A DNA stretch of 64,000 nt from Alkalibacterium sp049389645 (GCF_049389645.1 NZ_CP186540.1:434001-498000), one strand, 5' to 3'. Shown: positions 17,239 to 29,467, counted from the stretch's first letter. The notes: generated by a model not told the origin, from the sequence alone. Made by a program: numbers and translations.

Positions 17239-17311
17239 CGGTCCCGACGGGATTCGAACCCGCGATCTCCTGCGTGACAGGCAGGCGTGATAACCGCTAC
17301 ACTACGGGACC
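17239..17311 (-). tRNA. tRNA-Asp (GTC), copy 1
   Basis: A cloverleaf identical to the copy at 16570-16642. The flanking bases differ, so only the gene itself is repeated. Confidence 0.95.
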
Positions 17312-17396
17312 AGTTGAAAACTCTATACGATAAACTTTGGACTATCGTCCAAGTGTACCATTTATGTAAACTTTAAAGCGTCAACAATCATGGTAA

Positions 17397-17469
17397 TTGC
17401 GGAGGCAGGACTTGAACCTGCGACCTCCGGGTTATGAGCCCGACGAGCTGCCAACTGCTCTACTCCGCG
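17397..17469 (-). tRNA. initiator tRNA-fMet (CAT)
   Basis: Anticodon CAT. C1 faces A72 (no Watson-Crick pair) and GGG/CCC pairs flank the anticodon loop; both are hallmarks of the bacterial initiator tRNA. The D loop is one base shorter than in Bacillus. Confidence 0.93.
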
Positions 17470-17492
17470 ATAATAGTAAAATATTATTAAAA

Positions 17493-17566
17493 TGGACCTT
17501 GCAGGACTCGAACCTGCGACCGAACGGTTATGAGCCGTTTGCTCTAACCAACTGAGCTAAAGGTCC
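17493..17566 (-). tRNA. tRNA (CAT), probably tRNA-Ile2 read with lysidine
   Basis: A 74-base cloverleaf with acceptor GGACCTT and anticodon loop CTCATAA. The next tRNA upstream is a typical elongator tRNA-Met, and this one resembles the Bacillus minor tRNA-Ile whose C34 is converted to lysidine by TilS to read AUA. A second elongator tRNA-Met is the alternative. Confidence 0.75.
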
Positions 17567-17573
17567 GCTTCCA

Positions 17574-17647
17574 TAGCGGCGGAGGGAGTCGAACCCACGA
17601 CCTCACGGGTATGAACCGTACGCTCTAGCCAGCTGAGCTACACCGCC
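17574..17647 (-). tRNA. elongator tRNA-Met (CAT)
   Basis: A 74-base cloverleaf with acceptor GGCGGTG and anticodon loop TTCATAC, as in the Bacillus elongator. The T stem GTGGG/CCCTC contains one U-U mismatch. Only 7 bases separate it from the following CAT tRNA. Confidence 0.9.
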
Positions 17648-17664
17648 ATTTTAACTTTAATAAA

Positions 17665-17738
17665 TCGGGAAGACAGGATTCGAACCTGCGACCCCCTGGT
17701 CCCAAACCAGGTGCTCTACCAAGCTGAGCCACTTCCCG
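17665..17738 (-). tRNA. tRNA-Pro (TGG)
   Basis: A 74-base cloverleaf with acceptor CGGGAAG, anticodon TGG and A73. Confidence 0.95.
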
Positions 17739-17759
17739 TACTTTTTGTTACGTGTTGCA

Positions 17760-17833
17760 TGCACCCTAGAGGACTTGAACCTCTAACCGCCTGATTCGTA
17801 GTCAGGTACTCTATCCAATTGAGCTAAGGGTGC
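17760..17833 (-). tRNA. tRNA-Arg (ACG)
   Basis: A 74-base cloverleaf with acceptor GCACCCT and anticodon ACG, which is normally deaminated to ICG by TadA. Confidence 0.95.
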
Positions 17834-17855
17834 TCCATCTAAATAATATAGATAA

Positions 17856-17941
17856 TGCCGAGGGCCGGAGTCGAACCGGCACGGAGAATACTCTCCGCAG
17901 GATTTTAAGTCCTGTGCGTCTACCAATTCCGCCACCCCGGC
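17856..17941 (-). tRNA. tRNA-Leu (TAA)
   Basis: An 86-base class II tRNA with a long variable arm, anticodon TAA and A73. Confidence 0.95.
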
Positions 17942-17975
17942 ATGGGATACCATTGATTAACAATGAGAATTGGAA

Positions 17976-18047
17976 AGCGAAAGACGGGATTCGAACCCGC
18001 GACCCCCACCTTGGCAAGGTGATGTTCTACCACTGAACTACTTTCGC
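17976..18047 (-). tRNA. tRNA-Gly (GCC)
   Basis: A 72-base cloverleaf with acceptor GCGAAAG, anticodon GCC and U73. Confidence 0.95.
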
Positions 18048-18054
18048 ACGAAGA

Positions 18055-18127
18055 TGCCGGCTAAAGGAATCGAACCCTCGACCCACTGATTACAAATCAG
18101 TTGCTCTACCAACTGAGCTAAGCCGGC
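18055..18127 (-). tRNA. tRNA-Thr (TGT)
   Basis: A 73-base cloverleaf with acceptor GCCGGCT, anticodon TGT and A73. Confidence 0.95.
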
Positions 18128-18150
18128 TAAATATTAATGAGAAACACTCA

Positions 18151-18232
18151 TGCGGATGGAGGGACTTGAACCCCCACGCCGTGAAGCGCTAGATCCTAAA
18201 TCTAGTGCGTCTGCCAATTCCGCCACATCCGC
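18151..18232 (-). tRNA. tRNA-Leu (TAG)
   Basis: An 82-base class II tRNA with acceptor GCGGATG, anticodon TAG and A73. Confidence 0.95.
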
Positions 18233-18250
18233 TAGTTTCTCTATGCTATA

Positions 18251-18323
18251 TGAGCCGTGCTGGGCTCGAACCAGCGACCCTCTGATTAAAAGTCAGATGC
18301 TCTACCAACTGAGCTAACGGCTC
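18251..18323 (-). tRNA. tRNA-Lys (TTT)
   Basis: A 73-base cloverleaf with acceptor GAGCCGT, anticodon TTT and A73. Confidence 0.95.
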
Positions 18324-18332
18324 TTGAAAAAA

Positions 18333-18405
18333 TGGAGGTTAACGGGCTCGAACCGCTGACCCTCTGCTTGTAAGGCAGATGCTCTCCCAACTGAGCTAAA
18401 CCTCC
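18333..18405 (-). tRNA. tRNA-Val (TAC)
   Basis: A 73-base cloverleaf with acceptor GGAGGTT, anticodon TAC and A73. It is the first tRNA after 5S, the usual position of Val in Firmicutes rRNA operons. Confidence 0.95.
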
Positions 18406-18431
18406 GGGTAATCTATAAAAATAAAAGAGCT

Positions 18432-18548
18432 GCACGGCAACGTCCTGCTTTCACAAAGGGAAACCCTTCACTATCCTCGGCGCTGGGAAGCTTAACGGCT
18501 GTGTTCGGAATGGGAACAGGTGGATCCTTCCCGCCATCGCCACCGCAC
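18432..18548 (-). rRNA. rrf: 5S ribosomal RNA
   Basis: About 117 bases with the conserved 5S core on the minus strand (CCGAACACAG, GTTAAGC, AGCGCCGA). The ends, GTGCGG and CCGTGC, pair imperfectly through G-U. Exact ends are uncertain by a few bases. Confidence 0.93.
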
Positions 18549-18664
18549 AGTGACTCTTCTTATTTAGATGAGAACCTTGTTCTCTCAAAACTAGATAGTT
18601 GATCTTACACACACACAAAGGAGTCAACACAACTCCACATCATACCCTTATCCCACCTTTGGTG

Positions 18665-23343
<4,679 letters not shown>

Positions 23344-23439
23344 GTTTGAAATAGCTCGTGTTACATAATTCCGAGTTAAACATGTTAACTCGTTTGTGTT
23401 GCCTTGGCCCAATAAATTGGACACAAGACACCTGCACAT

Positions 23440-23480
23440 TTGATTGTTTACTTTGTTCAGTTTTCAAAGATCTATTTCGT
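23440..23480 (-). promoter_or_regulatory. boxA-type antitermination/leader element of the rRNA operon
   Basis: The minus strand reads GATCTTTGAAAACTGAACAA within the 16S leader, the usual boxA-like element of Firmicutes rRNA leaders. It is repeated in altered form in the 16S-23S spacer. Confidence 0.6.
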
Positions 23481-23515
23481 TCAATCGCTGACGACGTGAT
23501 GTGTCAACTCGTATA

Positions 23516-23544
23516 ATATTACAGGCTTTCAATTCGATTGTCAA
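23516..23544 (-). promoter_or_regulatory. rRNA promoter P3 (proximal)
   Basis: Minus-strand TTGACA (23539-23544), 17-base spacer, TAATAT (23516-23521), with an A/T-rich UP-like stretch directly upstream. Confidence 0.85.
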
Positions 23545-23617
23545 GAACTTTTTTTAAATTATTTATAATTAATTTAAAGTTTGTAAGCGTTACCTTTAGC
23601 TCTACGACAACTACTTG

Positions 23618-23646
23618 AGTATACCTTGTCATGGTTTAAAAGTCAA
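23618..23646 (-). promoter_or_regulatory. rRNA promoter P2
   Basis: Minus-strand TTGACT (23641-23646), 17-base spacer, TATACT (23618-23623). It lies 102 bases upstream of P3. Confidence 0.75.
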
Positions 23647-23664
23647 CCACAAAATATTATTTCT

Positions 23665-23698
23665 TTGCTACGAAATATATTAATACGTTTTGTAGCAA
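23665..23698. repeat. inverted repeat between rRNA promoters P1 and P2
   Basis: TTGCTACGAAA (23665-23675) and TTTTGTAGCAA (23688-23698) pair over 11 positions with one G-T mismatch around a 12-base loop. Confidence 0.5.
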
Positions 23699-23706
23699 CG
23701 AGAATA

Positions 23707-23735
23707 ATCTTAACAGGTTACTGTTACATAGTCAA
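23707..23735 (-). promoter_or_regulatory. rRNA promoter P1 (distal)
   Basis: Minus-strand TTGACT (23730-23735), 17-base spacer, TAAGAT (23707-23712). It lies 89 bases upstream of P2 and 18 bases past the stop of the preceding acetyltransferase gene. Confidence 0.65.
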
Positions 23736-23752
23736 CAACATTTTTAAAATAA

Positions 23753-24280
23753 TTACTCATTTTCCCAAAAGTACAAATGATAGTCTTGCAAGTCTTCTCC
23801 ATTATCATATTGTTCTATAGAGCCCACTTGATTGAATTCATTATTTGTATAAAAAGCATTTAAATATCTATTGGACGCAACACAATCCAAGCGAAGTCCA
23901 GATTTCTTCTCCAATCTAGCAACTTCTTTCGCTTTATCTAATAATAAGCTGCCAGTATTTTTCCCATGCGCACCCTCTGATAGTGCCAAACGGTGCAAAT
24001 AAAATACGTCATTTGTTTCGTCTCTTCCCCAAAAAGCTTCATCCCAAGCTGTTTGTTTACTCCATAAGGCAAATGTTCCTATTAAAGAACTGGAATTATA
24101 AACCAGATAAACTTCCTTACGTTTAATTGCTTCTTCTATATTGTGCACATCTTCGCCTTTTAGCAAACCGGCCCATTGTGTAGACCCTTTATTATTTAGC
24201 CATTTTGCCGTTTTAAATAACAGTGTTTTTATTATGTTTAGATCTGCTATTTGTGCCTGGACCACTTTTATATCTTCCAT
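23753..24280 (-). CDS. GNAT-family N-acetyltransferase
   Basis: The 175-aa protein has the GNAT pattern: an N-terminal strand-helix pair, a central strand ending in YLHRLALSEGAHGKNTG (the acetyl-CoA loop, here with the Arg/Gln-x-x-Gly/Ala motif degraded to HGKNTG), then LRLDCVASNRYLNAFYTNNEF near the C-terminus, typical of the last part of the fold. The substrate cannot be inferred. The ATG at 24280 follows GAGGAG by 8 bases; a GTG two codons earlier overlaps the binding site. The rRNA promoters start right after its stop and no terminator lies between. Confidence 0.8.
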   Translation of the reverse strand: MEDIKVVQAQIADLNIIKTLLFKTAKWLNNKGSTQWAGLLKGEDVHNIEEAIKRKEVYLVYNSSSLIGTFALWSKQTAWDEAFWGRDETNDVFYLHRLALSEGAHGKNTGSLLLDKAKEVARLEKKSGLRLDCVASNRYLNAFYTNNEFNQVGSIEQYDNGEDLQDYHLYFWENE

Positions 24281-24324
24281 AATCACTTCTCCTCAATATA
24301 GTTGTTTAAATAATAGAATACACG

Positions 24325-24366
24325 AAATAAAAAAAAGAGAAAAGAGTCAAGACTCTTTTCTCTTTA
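24325..24366 (-). terminator. rho-independent terminator after pgi
   Basis: A perfect 15-bp stem (24334-24348 with 24351-24365, arm AAAGAGAAAAGAGTC) with a 2-base centre and a T-run on the minus strand, directly after the pgi stop. Confidence 0.88.
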
Positions 24367-24375
24367 TAATTACTT

Positions 24376-25725
24376 TTAAAGTCTATTGTTTAATTCCTTC
24401 GCTAAGTCTTCAAAACCTGGTTTACCTAATAAAGCAAACATATTTTTTTTGTAAGCTTCCACTCCGGGTTGGTCAAATGGATTCACACCATTCATATAAC
24501 CAGAAACGGCTACAGCAACTTCGAAGAAATAAAAGAGATATCCTAGTGTATATGCTGAAGTATCCGGGATCGTTAAAACAAAGTTTGGAACCTCGCCGTC
24601 TGTGTGAGCTAATAAGGTTCCTTCAAAAGCTTTTGTATTAACAAAATCAATTTCTTTACCTTCTAGGTAACCTAAACCATCTAGATCTTCTTTTTCTTTA
24701 GGAATAGTCAGAGATTTTTTTGGTTTTTCAACTTTGATAACTGTTTCAAACAAGTTTCTTCTACCTTCTTGGATGTATTGTCCTAAAGAGTGTAAATCAG
24801 TAGAGAAGTTTGCACTGGATGGGTAAATGCCTTTTTGGTCTTTACCTTCGGATTCTCCAAATAATTGTTTCCACCACTCTGATATATACTGTAGGTTTGG
24901 CTCATAATTAACTAATAATTCAGTCACTTTACCTTTTCTATAAAGAATATTTCTTAAAGCAGCATACTGATATGCGCTGTTTCCCGATATCTTATCGTCA
25001 GAAAAATCTTGACGCGCTTGATTTGCACCTTCCATTAATTTATCAACATCGCCACCACCAACAGCGATAGGCAATAATCCAACAGCTGTTAATACAGAAA
25101 AACGTCCACCGACATCATCTGGAATAACAAATGATTCATAACCTTCAGCGTCTGCTAATGATTTCAAAGCACCTTTTTCTTTATCTGTTGTAGCAAAGAT
25201 ACGTGTTCTGGCTTCCTCTTCACCGTACTTTTCATTCAATAAGTTTTTAAACACTCTAAACGCTAACGCCGGTTCTGTCGTTGTTCCCGATTTAGAAATG
25301 ATGTTAACTGAAAAATCTTTTTCTCCAATAACTTCAATAAGATCTGTTAAATAAGTTGAGCTTATGTTATTCCCTGCAAAGAATATTTGAGGGGTTTCAC
25401 GTTTATCTGAATTCAAAGAATTATAGAAGTTATGATTTAAAAAGTCTAATGCTGCTTTAGCACCTAGATATGATCCGCCGATACCGATAACCACAAGAAT
25501 CTCTGAATCTAATTTAATTTTTTGAGCAGCTTTTTTGATACGACTAAATTCTTCTTTATCATAATCCATAGGCAGATCTACCCAACCTAAGAATTCGTTA
25601 CCTGGACCAGTTTTTTCGCGTAACAGTTGATGCGCAGCGCTCACTTGTGATTGCATGTATTCTAATTCTTCATTTTTAATAAATTGACCCATAACTTTAG
25701 AGTCATCAAACGTGATATATGACAT
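24376..25725 (-). CDS. pgi: glucose-6-phosphate isomerase
   Basis: Pgi interconverts glucose-6-phosphate and fructose-6-phosphate in glycolysis. The 449-aa form is the shorter type usual in Firmicutes. Family regions seen are VVIGIGGSYLGAKAAL near residue 73, ISKSGTTTEPALAFR near 140, GGRFSVLTAVGLLP near 200 and GVNPFDQPGVEAYK near 420. The start at 25725 follows GGAGGAATTATTTT; the frame is open 38 codons further, but that part overlaps the upstream Nudix-like gene. Confidence 0.97.
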   Translation of the reverse strand: MSYITFDDSKVMGQFIKNEELEYMQSQVSAAHQLLREKTGPGNEFLGWVDLPMDYDKEEFSRIKKAAQKIKLDSEILVVIGIGGSYLGAKAALDFLNHNFYNSLNSDKRETPQIFFAGNNISSTYLTDLIEVIGEKDFSVNIISKSGTTTEPALAFRVFKNLLNEKYGEEEARTRIFATTDKEKGALKSLADAEGYESFVIPDDVGGRFSVLTAVGLLPIAVGGGDVDKLMEGANQARQDFSDDKISGNSAYQYAALRNILYRKGKVTELLVNYEPNLQYISEWWKQLFGESEGKDQKGIYPSSANFSTDLHSLGQYIQEGRRNLFETVIKVEKPKKSLTIPKEKEDLDGLGYLEGKEIDFVNTKAFEGTLLAHTDGEVPNFVLTIPDTSAYTLGYLFYFFEVAVAVSGYMNGVNPFDQPGVEAYKKNMFALLGKPGFEDLAKELNNRL

Positions 25726-25750
25726 AAAATAATTCCTCCATTTTTTTAAA

Positions 25751-26149
25751 TTATATAAGTAAAAATTGCGGTACTCCAGATATCTTCCACTCTTCAAGGG
25801 TGGACATGATGTTATCTGAATGTACCCATGACAAACCACTATCTTCTATTAACAACTCATCAGGTGATAAGATGTTCTCATCTTCATAAATAAAGACAAA
25901 TAAGGGAACCCGATTATCATTTACTATAGCATTAGTTAACTCATTCAACTCTAATTTCTCTATCTCAATGTTTACGAGTTCTTTTAATCTGCTAATCATA
26001 CAAGCAAGTCCTGTTTTTTTAGGCTCAATCCTTGTCGCTGGAAACGAATAACCATTTTCCTCTTTTTTAACTAAAAAGACATATCTACCGTCTGAATCTT
26101 TAACTAAAATCGTACTAGCTACATGGTGATTATCCTTGATCAACATCAT
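25751..26149 (-). CDS. Nudix-fold protein with degenerate Nudix box
   Basis: About 132 aa. The stretch at residues 38-65 (numbered from the upstream GTG at 26155) aligns without gaps to a Nudix box: F-P-x-x-R-I-E-P...SRLKELVNI against the usual FPGGKVEP...RELKEELGI. The Gly pair, the catalytic REUxEE residues and the final Gly are changed (REL to SRL, EE to EL, G to N). It is therefore probably not an active pyrophosphohydrolase, perhaps a sensor or binding protein. The ATG at 26149 (or 26146) is preferred because the GTG at 26155 overlaps AAGGG. It lies between an S1-domain gene (34 bases) and pgi (25 bases), presumably in one transcript. Confidence 0.65.
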   Translation of the reverse strand: MMLIKDNHHVASTILVKDSDGRYVFLVKKEENGYSFPATRIEPKKTGLACMISRLKELVNIEIEKLELNELTNAIVNDNRVPLFVFIYEDENILSPDELLIEDSGLSWVHSDNIMSTLEEWKISGVPQFLLI

Positions 26150-26183
26150 CCACACCCTTCTACTGCTATATTTTAAGGTCGCT

Positions 26184-26561
26184 TTATTTTCTCTTTCCTT
26201 CTATTTCTTTTAAAGCTTGTTGTGTCCACTTAGGCATTTTATCATCAATTGATTTAAATCCAACACCTGTTTTTTTACCATATCTAGAAATGTTTTTACG
26301 ATTTGAAAAAGGATGATACTTAGGTTTTTGCAGACTTCTAAGTGACAAACTTATTTTTTGTGAATATTCATCTATGTCCATTATCATAACATCTATTTCA
26401 TCACCTTTAGAAACAATCTCTGCAATATCCTTTATATACCCATGTTTTAATTCAGAGATATGAACAAGGCCCTGTGTTTCATCATCAATGGAAATGAAAG
26501 CTCCGTACGGTTGAATCCCTGTGACAGTTCCCCTTACTTTTTGGCCGATTTTGTAAGCCAT
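26184..26561 (-). CDS. S1-domain RNA-binding regulator, CvfD/YugI-like
   Basis: The 125-aa protein has one S1 domain (residues about 5-75: VRGTVTGIQPYGAFISIDD and GLVHISELKHGYI, then a helical basic tail). This is the size and layout of YugI/general stress protein 13 and of streptococcal CvfD, a post-transcriptional regulator that binds mRNA or ribosomes. The start follows GAGGTGAGTTC. It is transcribed divergently from patB across a 158-base region with paired extended -10 elements. Confidence 0.85.
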   Translation of the reverse strand: MAYKIGQKVRGTVTGIQPYGAFISIDDETQGLVHISELKHGYIKDIAEIVSKGDEIDVMIMDIDEYSQKISLSLRSLQKPKYHPFSNRKNISRYGKKTGVGFKSIDDKMPKWTQQALKEIEGKRK

Positions 26562-26608
26562 GAACTCACCTCTTTACTTTCATTATATGAGTGAATTTAT
26601 CATTAAAT

Positions 26609-26617
26609 AGTATAGCA
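26609..26617 (-). promoter_or_regulatory. extended -10 promoter for the S1-domain gene
   Basis: Minus-strand TGCTATACT; no strong -35. It faces away from the patB promoter at 26659-26667. Confidence 0.5.
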
Positions 26618-26632
26618 TGAATGTAACTATTT

Positions 26633-26656
26633 GGGAAATACTCTTCAGGGAAATAC
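26633..26656. repeat. direct repeat between divergent promoters
   Basis: GGGAAATAC occurs at 26633-26641 and again at 26648-26656, a 15-base period. The second copy ends 2 bases before the extended -10 element of patB. Confidence 0.5.
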
Positions 26657-26658
26657 CT

Positions 26659-26667
26659 TGCTATAAT
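26659..26667 (+). promoter_or_regulatory. extended -10 promoter of patB
   Basis: TGCTATAAT, a consensus extended -10 element, 53 bases before the chosen ATG. The -35 is poor, as is usual with extended -10 promoters. Confidence 0.65.
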
Positions 26668-26719
26668 TGGTCATATGCAAGATACTGGAACTATAAAAAC
26701 AACTCGAAGGAGCGATTGT

Positions 26720-27898
26720 ATGGACTTTGATAAAGTGATAAACCGAAAAGATACTGGCTGCATAAAATGGGACAGAGCCGAAAAAATATTCGGCCGGGCT
26801 GATGTACTGCCTATGTGGGTCGCCGATATGGATTTTGATAATGCCAAACCAATAAAAGATGCCCTTAGATCTGTTATCGATAAAGAAGTACTAGGGTACA
26901 CTTTTCCCCAAGATTCACTTTTTGAAGCTATTATTAATTGGCAAAGAGAAAATCACAATATGGAAGTAAAAAGAGAACACATCATGCTATCCCCCGGCGT
27001 ATTATCTTCAATAGCTGTTGTCGTACAAGCCTTGTCAAATCCTGGAGACAGCGTGTTGATTCATGATCCAGTGTATACTCCATTCTTTTCAATGGTAAAT
27101 AAAAACAACCGACATGTTTACCGTACCCCCCTAAAACTTGAACACGGACAGTACACAATGGATTTTAAAAATATAGAAAAATATTTTAAAACAGTAGAAA
27201 ATATAAAGTTATTCATTATTAGTAATCCTCACAATCCAGGTGGTCGCGTATGGTCAAAAGAAGAACTTACTGAACTGGTAGAATTGTGTAAGAAATATAG
27301 CGTTATTTTAATTAGTGATGAAATCCATAGCGATCTAGTCTATAGCGATAAAACCTGCACTTCACCAGTAACCCTAGACGAATCCTATAAAAAATGGGTA
27401 GTAACACTTCATTCCGCAACGAAAACATTCAATATTGCTGGAGTTAAAGCTTCATTCATAGTGGCTTTCGATGATGAATTAAGAGCAAAAATCATTGAGG
27501 TTCAAGAAGAAACAGAACTAGATATCGTTAATACGTTCGGGATGAAGGCCACAGAAGCTGCTTTTTCCAGCTCAAAAGATTGGCACAAACAATTATTATT
27601 GAAATTAGAAGCGAACAGATCTATGGTAACCAATTTTTTTGATACTCAACTTCCCAATGTTTCATACATGGTTCCTGAAGCCACCTACCTCTTTTGGTTT
27701 GACTCCTCAAATCTAAATATTGAAGATGAAAAATTGAGGGAGACATTCGCTCAAGTGGGTAAAATCGGATTAAATGACGGATTAAGTTATGGCCCTAATG
27801 GTAAATCCTATATGCGTTTAAACTTCGCGGTTCCTAATTCACTTTTGGAGGACGGCCTTAACAGAATAAAAATAGTCTTTGATCACTTTGCTCAGTAA
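26720..27898 (+). CDS. patB: MalY/PatB-type pyridoxal-phosphate C-S lyase / aminotransferase
   Basis: A class-I fold PLP enzyme of the MalY/PatB family, which cleaves cystathionine or cysteine conjugates and in some bacteria has aminotransferase or regulatory roles. Family marks are LPMWVADMDF at the N-terminus, NPHNPGGRVW near residue 170, ISDEIHSDL near 200 and the Schiff-base lysine in SATKTFNIAG near 235. I chose the ATG at 26720 (392 aa) because GAAGGAG lies 9 bases upstream and MDFDKVINR is the typical N-terminus; the frame is open for 15 more codons. Confidence 0.88.
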   Translation: MDFDKVINRKDTGCIKWDRAEKIFGRADVLPMWVADMDFDNAKPIKDALRSVIDKEVLGYTFPQDSLFEAIINWQRENHNMEVKREHIMLSPGVLSSIAVVVQALSNPGDSVLIHDPVYTPFFSMVNKNNRHVYRTPLKLEHGQYTMDFKNIEKYFKTVENIKLFIISNPHNPGGRVWSKEELTELVELCKKYSVILISDEIHSDLVYSDKTCTSPVTLDESYKKWVVTLHSATKTFNIAGVKASFIVAFDDELRAKIIEVQEETELDIVNTFGMKATEAAFSSSKDWHKQLLLKLEANRSMVTNFFDTQLPNVSYMVPEATYLFWFDSSNLNIEDEKLRETFAQVGKIGLNDGLSYGPNGKSYMRLNFAVPNSLLEDGLNRIKIVFDHFAQ

Positions 27899-27910
27899 GC
27901 CTTTCAATTC

Positions 27911-27960
27911 AAATAAAAAACACGATTCTCAAAAAAAATTGAGAATCGTGTTTTTTATTA
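27911..27960. terminator. bidirectional terminator between patB and the ROK kinase
   Basis: A perfect 18-bp stem (27915-27932 with 27939-27956, arm AACACGATTCTCAA) with A-rich and T-rich flanks serves the two convergent genes. The right arm ends 2 bases before the scrK stop. Confidence 0.92.
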
Positions 27961-28812
27961 TAGTTCGTTTTGAGCTAAGAGCAAGCAACCTGTAATCCCT
28001 GCATTGTCTTGTAATTTTGGTGGAACAATGTACTCTTCTAAATTTGGCGTGGCCACATATTCATTAAGTAGTTTAGAAAATTCAGTTCTAACCAACGGTA
28101 ACAATTGTGTTTGTTTCATTACTCCGCCGCCTAAAATGATTTTTTCTGGACTTAATATTAAAGTATACGTCATTAGAGCTTGTGCAAGATAATAAGCTTC
28201 TATTTCCCAAACCTCATCTTTATCTGTTAGATATTGCGCTTTTTTGTTGTATCTTTTTTCGATGGCTGGTCCCGATGCGAGTCCTTCCAAACAATTCTTA
28301 TGATATGGACAGGCCCCTTCGAAAGAATCATTTTCATGCATTCTTACCAAAATATGTCCCATTTCAGGATGACCATAACCTTCTAACGGTTCACCATTTA
28401 TTACAGCTCCACCGCCGATACCGGTTCCTATAGTGAGGTACAGACATGACTCTTTTCCAACAGCAGCACCTTTTTTCAATTCTCCAAATGCGGCTGCATT
28501 CACGTCTGTCGTCCACCCCATCGGCACATCATATCTTTCTTTTAATCGACCCAAGAAATCCACGTTTTCCCATCCCGATTTCGGTGTTGACGTTACATAA
28601 CCGTAAGTCGCTGATTTTTTATTAACATCAATAGGACCAAAGGATCCAACACCCATAGCATCCAGTGTATAATTATCAAAAAATTCATACACTTTTTCAA
28701 ATGTTTCTGCTGGTGTAGTTGTAGGAATAGATAGTCTTTCTATATGTTCAAGATTATTATCACTCACTGCTAGAACAAATTTTGTTCCTCCTGCTTCAAT
28801 CGCACCTAACAT
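27958..28812 (-). CDS. scrK: ROK-family fructokinase
   Basis: This 284-aa ROK kinase has the phosphate motif GAIEAGGTKF at the N-terminus, the second motif LTIGTGIGGGAV near residue 125, and the zinc-binding arrangement GHPEMGH...CPYHKNCLEG (residues about 152-178) found in YdhR/ScrK-type fructokinases. It probably phosphorylates free fructose to fructose-6-phosphate, feeding the Pgi step. Start after GAGAGGAGG. The cyclophilin gene is 27 bases upstream. Confidence 0.88.
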   Translation of the reverse strand: MLGAIEAGGTKFVLAVSDNNLEHIERLSIPTTTPAETFEKVYEFFDNYTLDAMGVGSFGPIDVNKKSATYGYVTSTPKSGWENVDFLGRLKERYDVPMGWTTDVNAAAFGELKKGAAVGKESCLYLTIGTGIGGGAVINGEPLEGYGHPEMGHILVRMHENDSFEGACPYHKNCLEGLASGPAIEKRYNKKAQYLTDKDEVWEIEAYYLAQALMTYTLILSPEKIILGGGVMKQTQLLPLVRTEFSKLLNEYVATPNLEEYIVPPKLQDNAGITGCLLLAQNEL

Positions 28813-28839
28813 GATTGACCTCCTCTCGTTAAATTATAC

Positions 28840-29436
28840 TTATTCGCTGTCTATTATTGAGATGCTCTCAATAATAATATCTTTTTCAGGTTTATCCATA
28901 GCATTTTTTTCAACATTTTGAATGCTATCTGCTACGTCGTAACCTTCAATTAATTGGCCAAAAACGGTATGTTTCTGATCTAACCAAGGTGTTCCACCTT
29001 TTTCTTTATATGCTTCGATAATCTCTTCTGGATAACCGGCATCTTTTAACTGGGATACCATTTGTTCAGGCAATTCTGACATTGTCACAATAAAGAATTG
29101 ACTTGAGTTGGTATTTGGACCAGCATTAGCCATTGATAGAGCCCCATTTAAATTGTACAGTTCCGGGCTGAATTCATCTTCAAAATTTCCGCCGAAGAAG
29201 CTATCTCCACCCATACCGCTTCCTGTAGGATCGCCACCTTGAATCATGAAATTAGGTATGACACGGTGAAAAATAACACCGTCATAATATCCTTTTTTAG
29301 CTAATCCAACGAAGTTTTCTACAGTCTTAGGTGCATGTTCTGGAAATAACTGGATGGCCAGTTCACCTTTATTCGTTTTGATTACTGCTCTTAGACCCTT
29401 ATTCTTTTCATTTTTTAATTGTGGAAATTCACTCAT
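28840..29436 (-). CDS. ppiB: peptidyl-prolyl cis-trans isomerase, cyclophilin type
   Basis: The 198-aa cyclophilin accelerates proline isomerisation in cytosolic proteins; no signal peptide is seen. Active-site segments are VIFHRVIPNFMIQGGDPTG (residues about 54-72), LSMANAGPNTNSSQFFI near 100, and KHTVFGQLIEG near 160. It contains the loop around EYKEKGGTPWL seen in Lactobacillales forms. Its promoter (29468-29496) points away from the following DUF212 gene. Confidence 0.93.
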   Translation of the reverse strand: MSEFPQLKNEKNKGLRAVIKTNKGELAIQLFPEHAPKTVENFVGLAKKGYYDGVIFHRVIPNFMIQGGDPTGSGMGGDSFFGGNFEDEFSPELYNLNGALSMANAGPNTNSSQFFIVTMSELPEQMVSQLKDAGYPEEIIEAYKEKGGTPWLDQKHTVFGQLIEGYDVADSIQNVEKNAMDKPEKDIIIESISIIDSE

Positions 29437-29467
29437 TGTTTGTTCCTCCTAATTTAGATGTGTCTTT

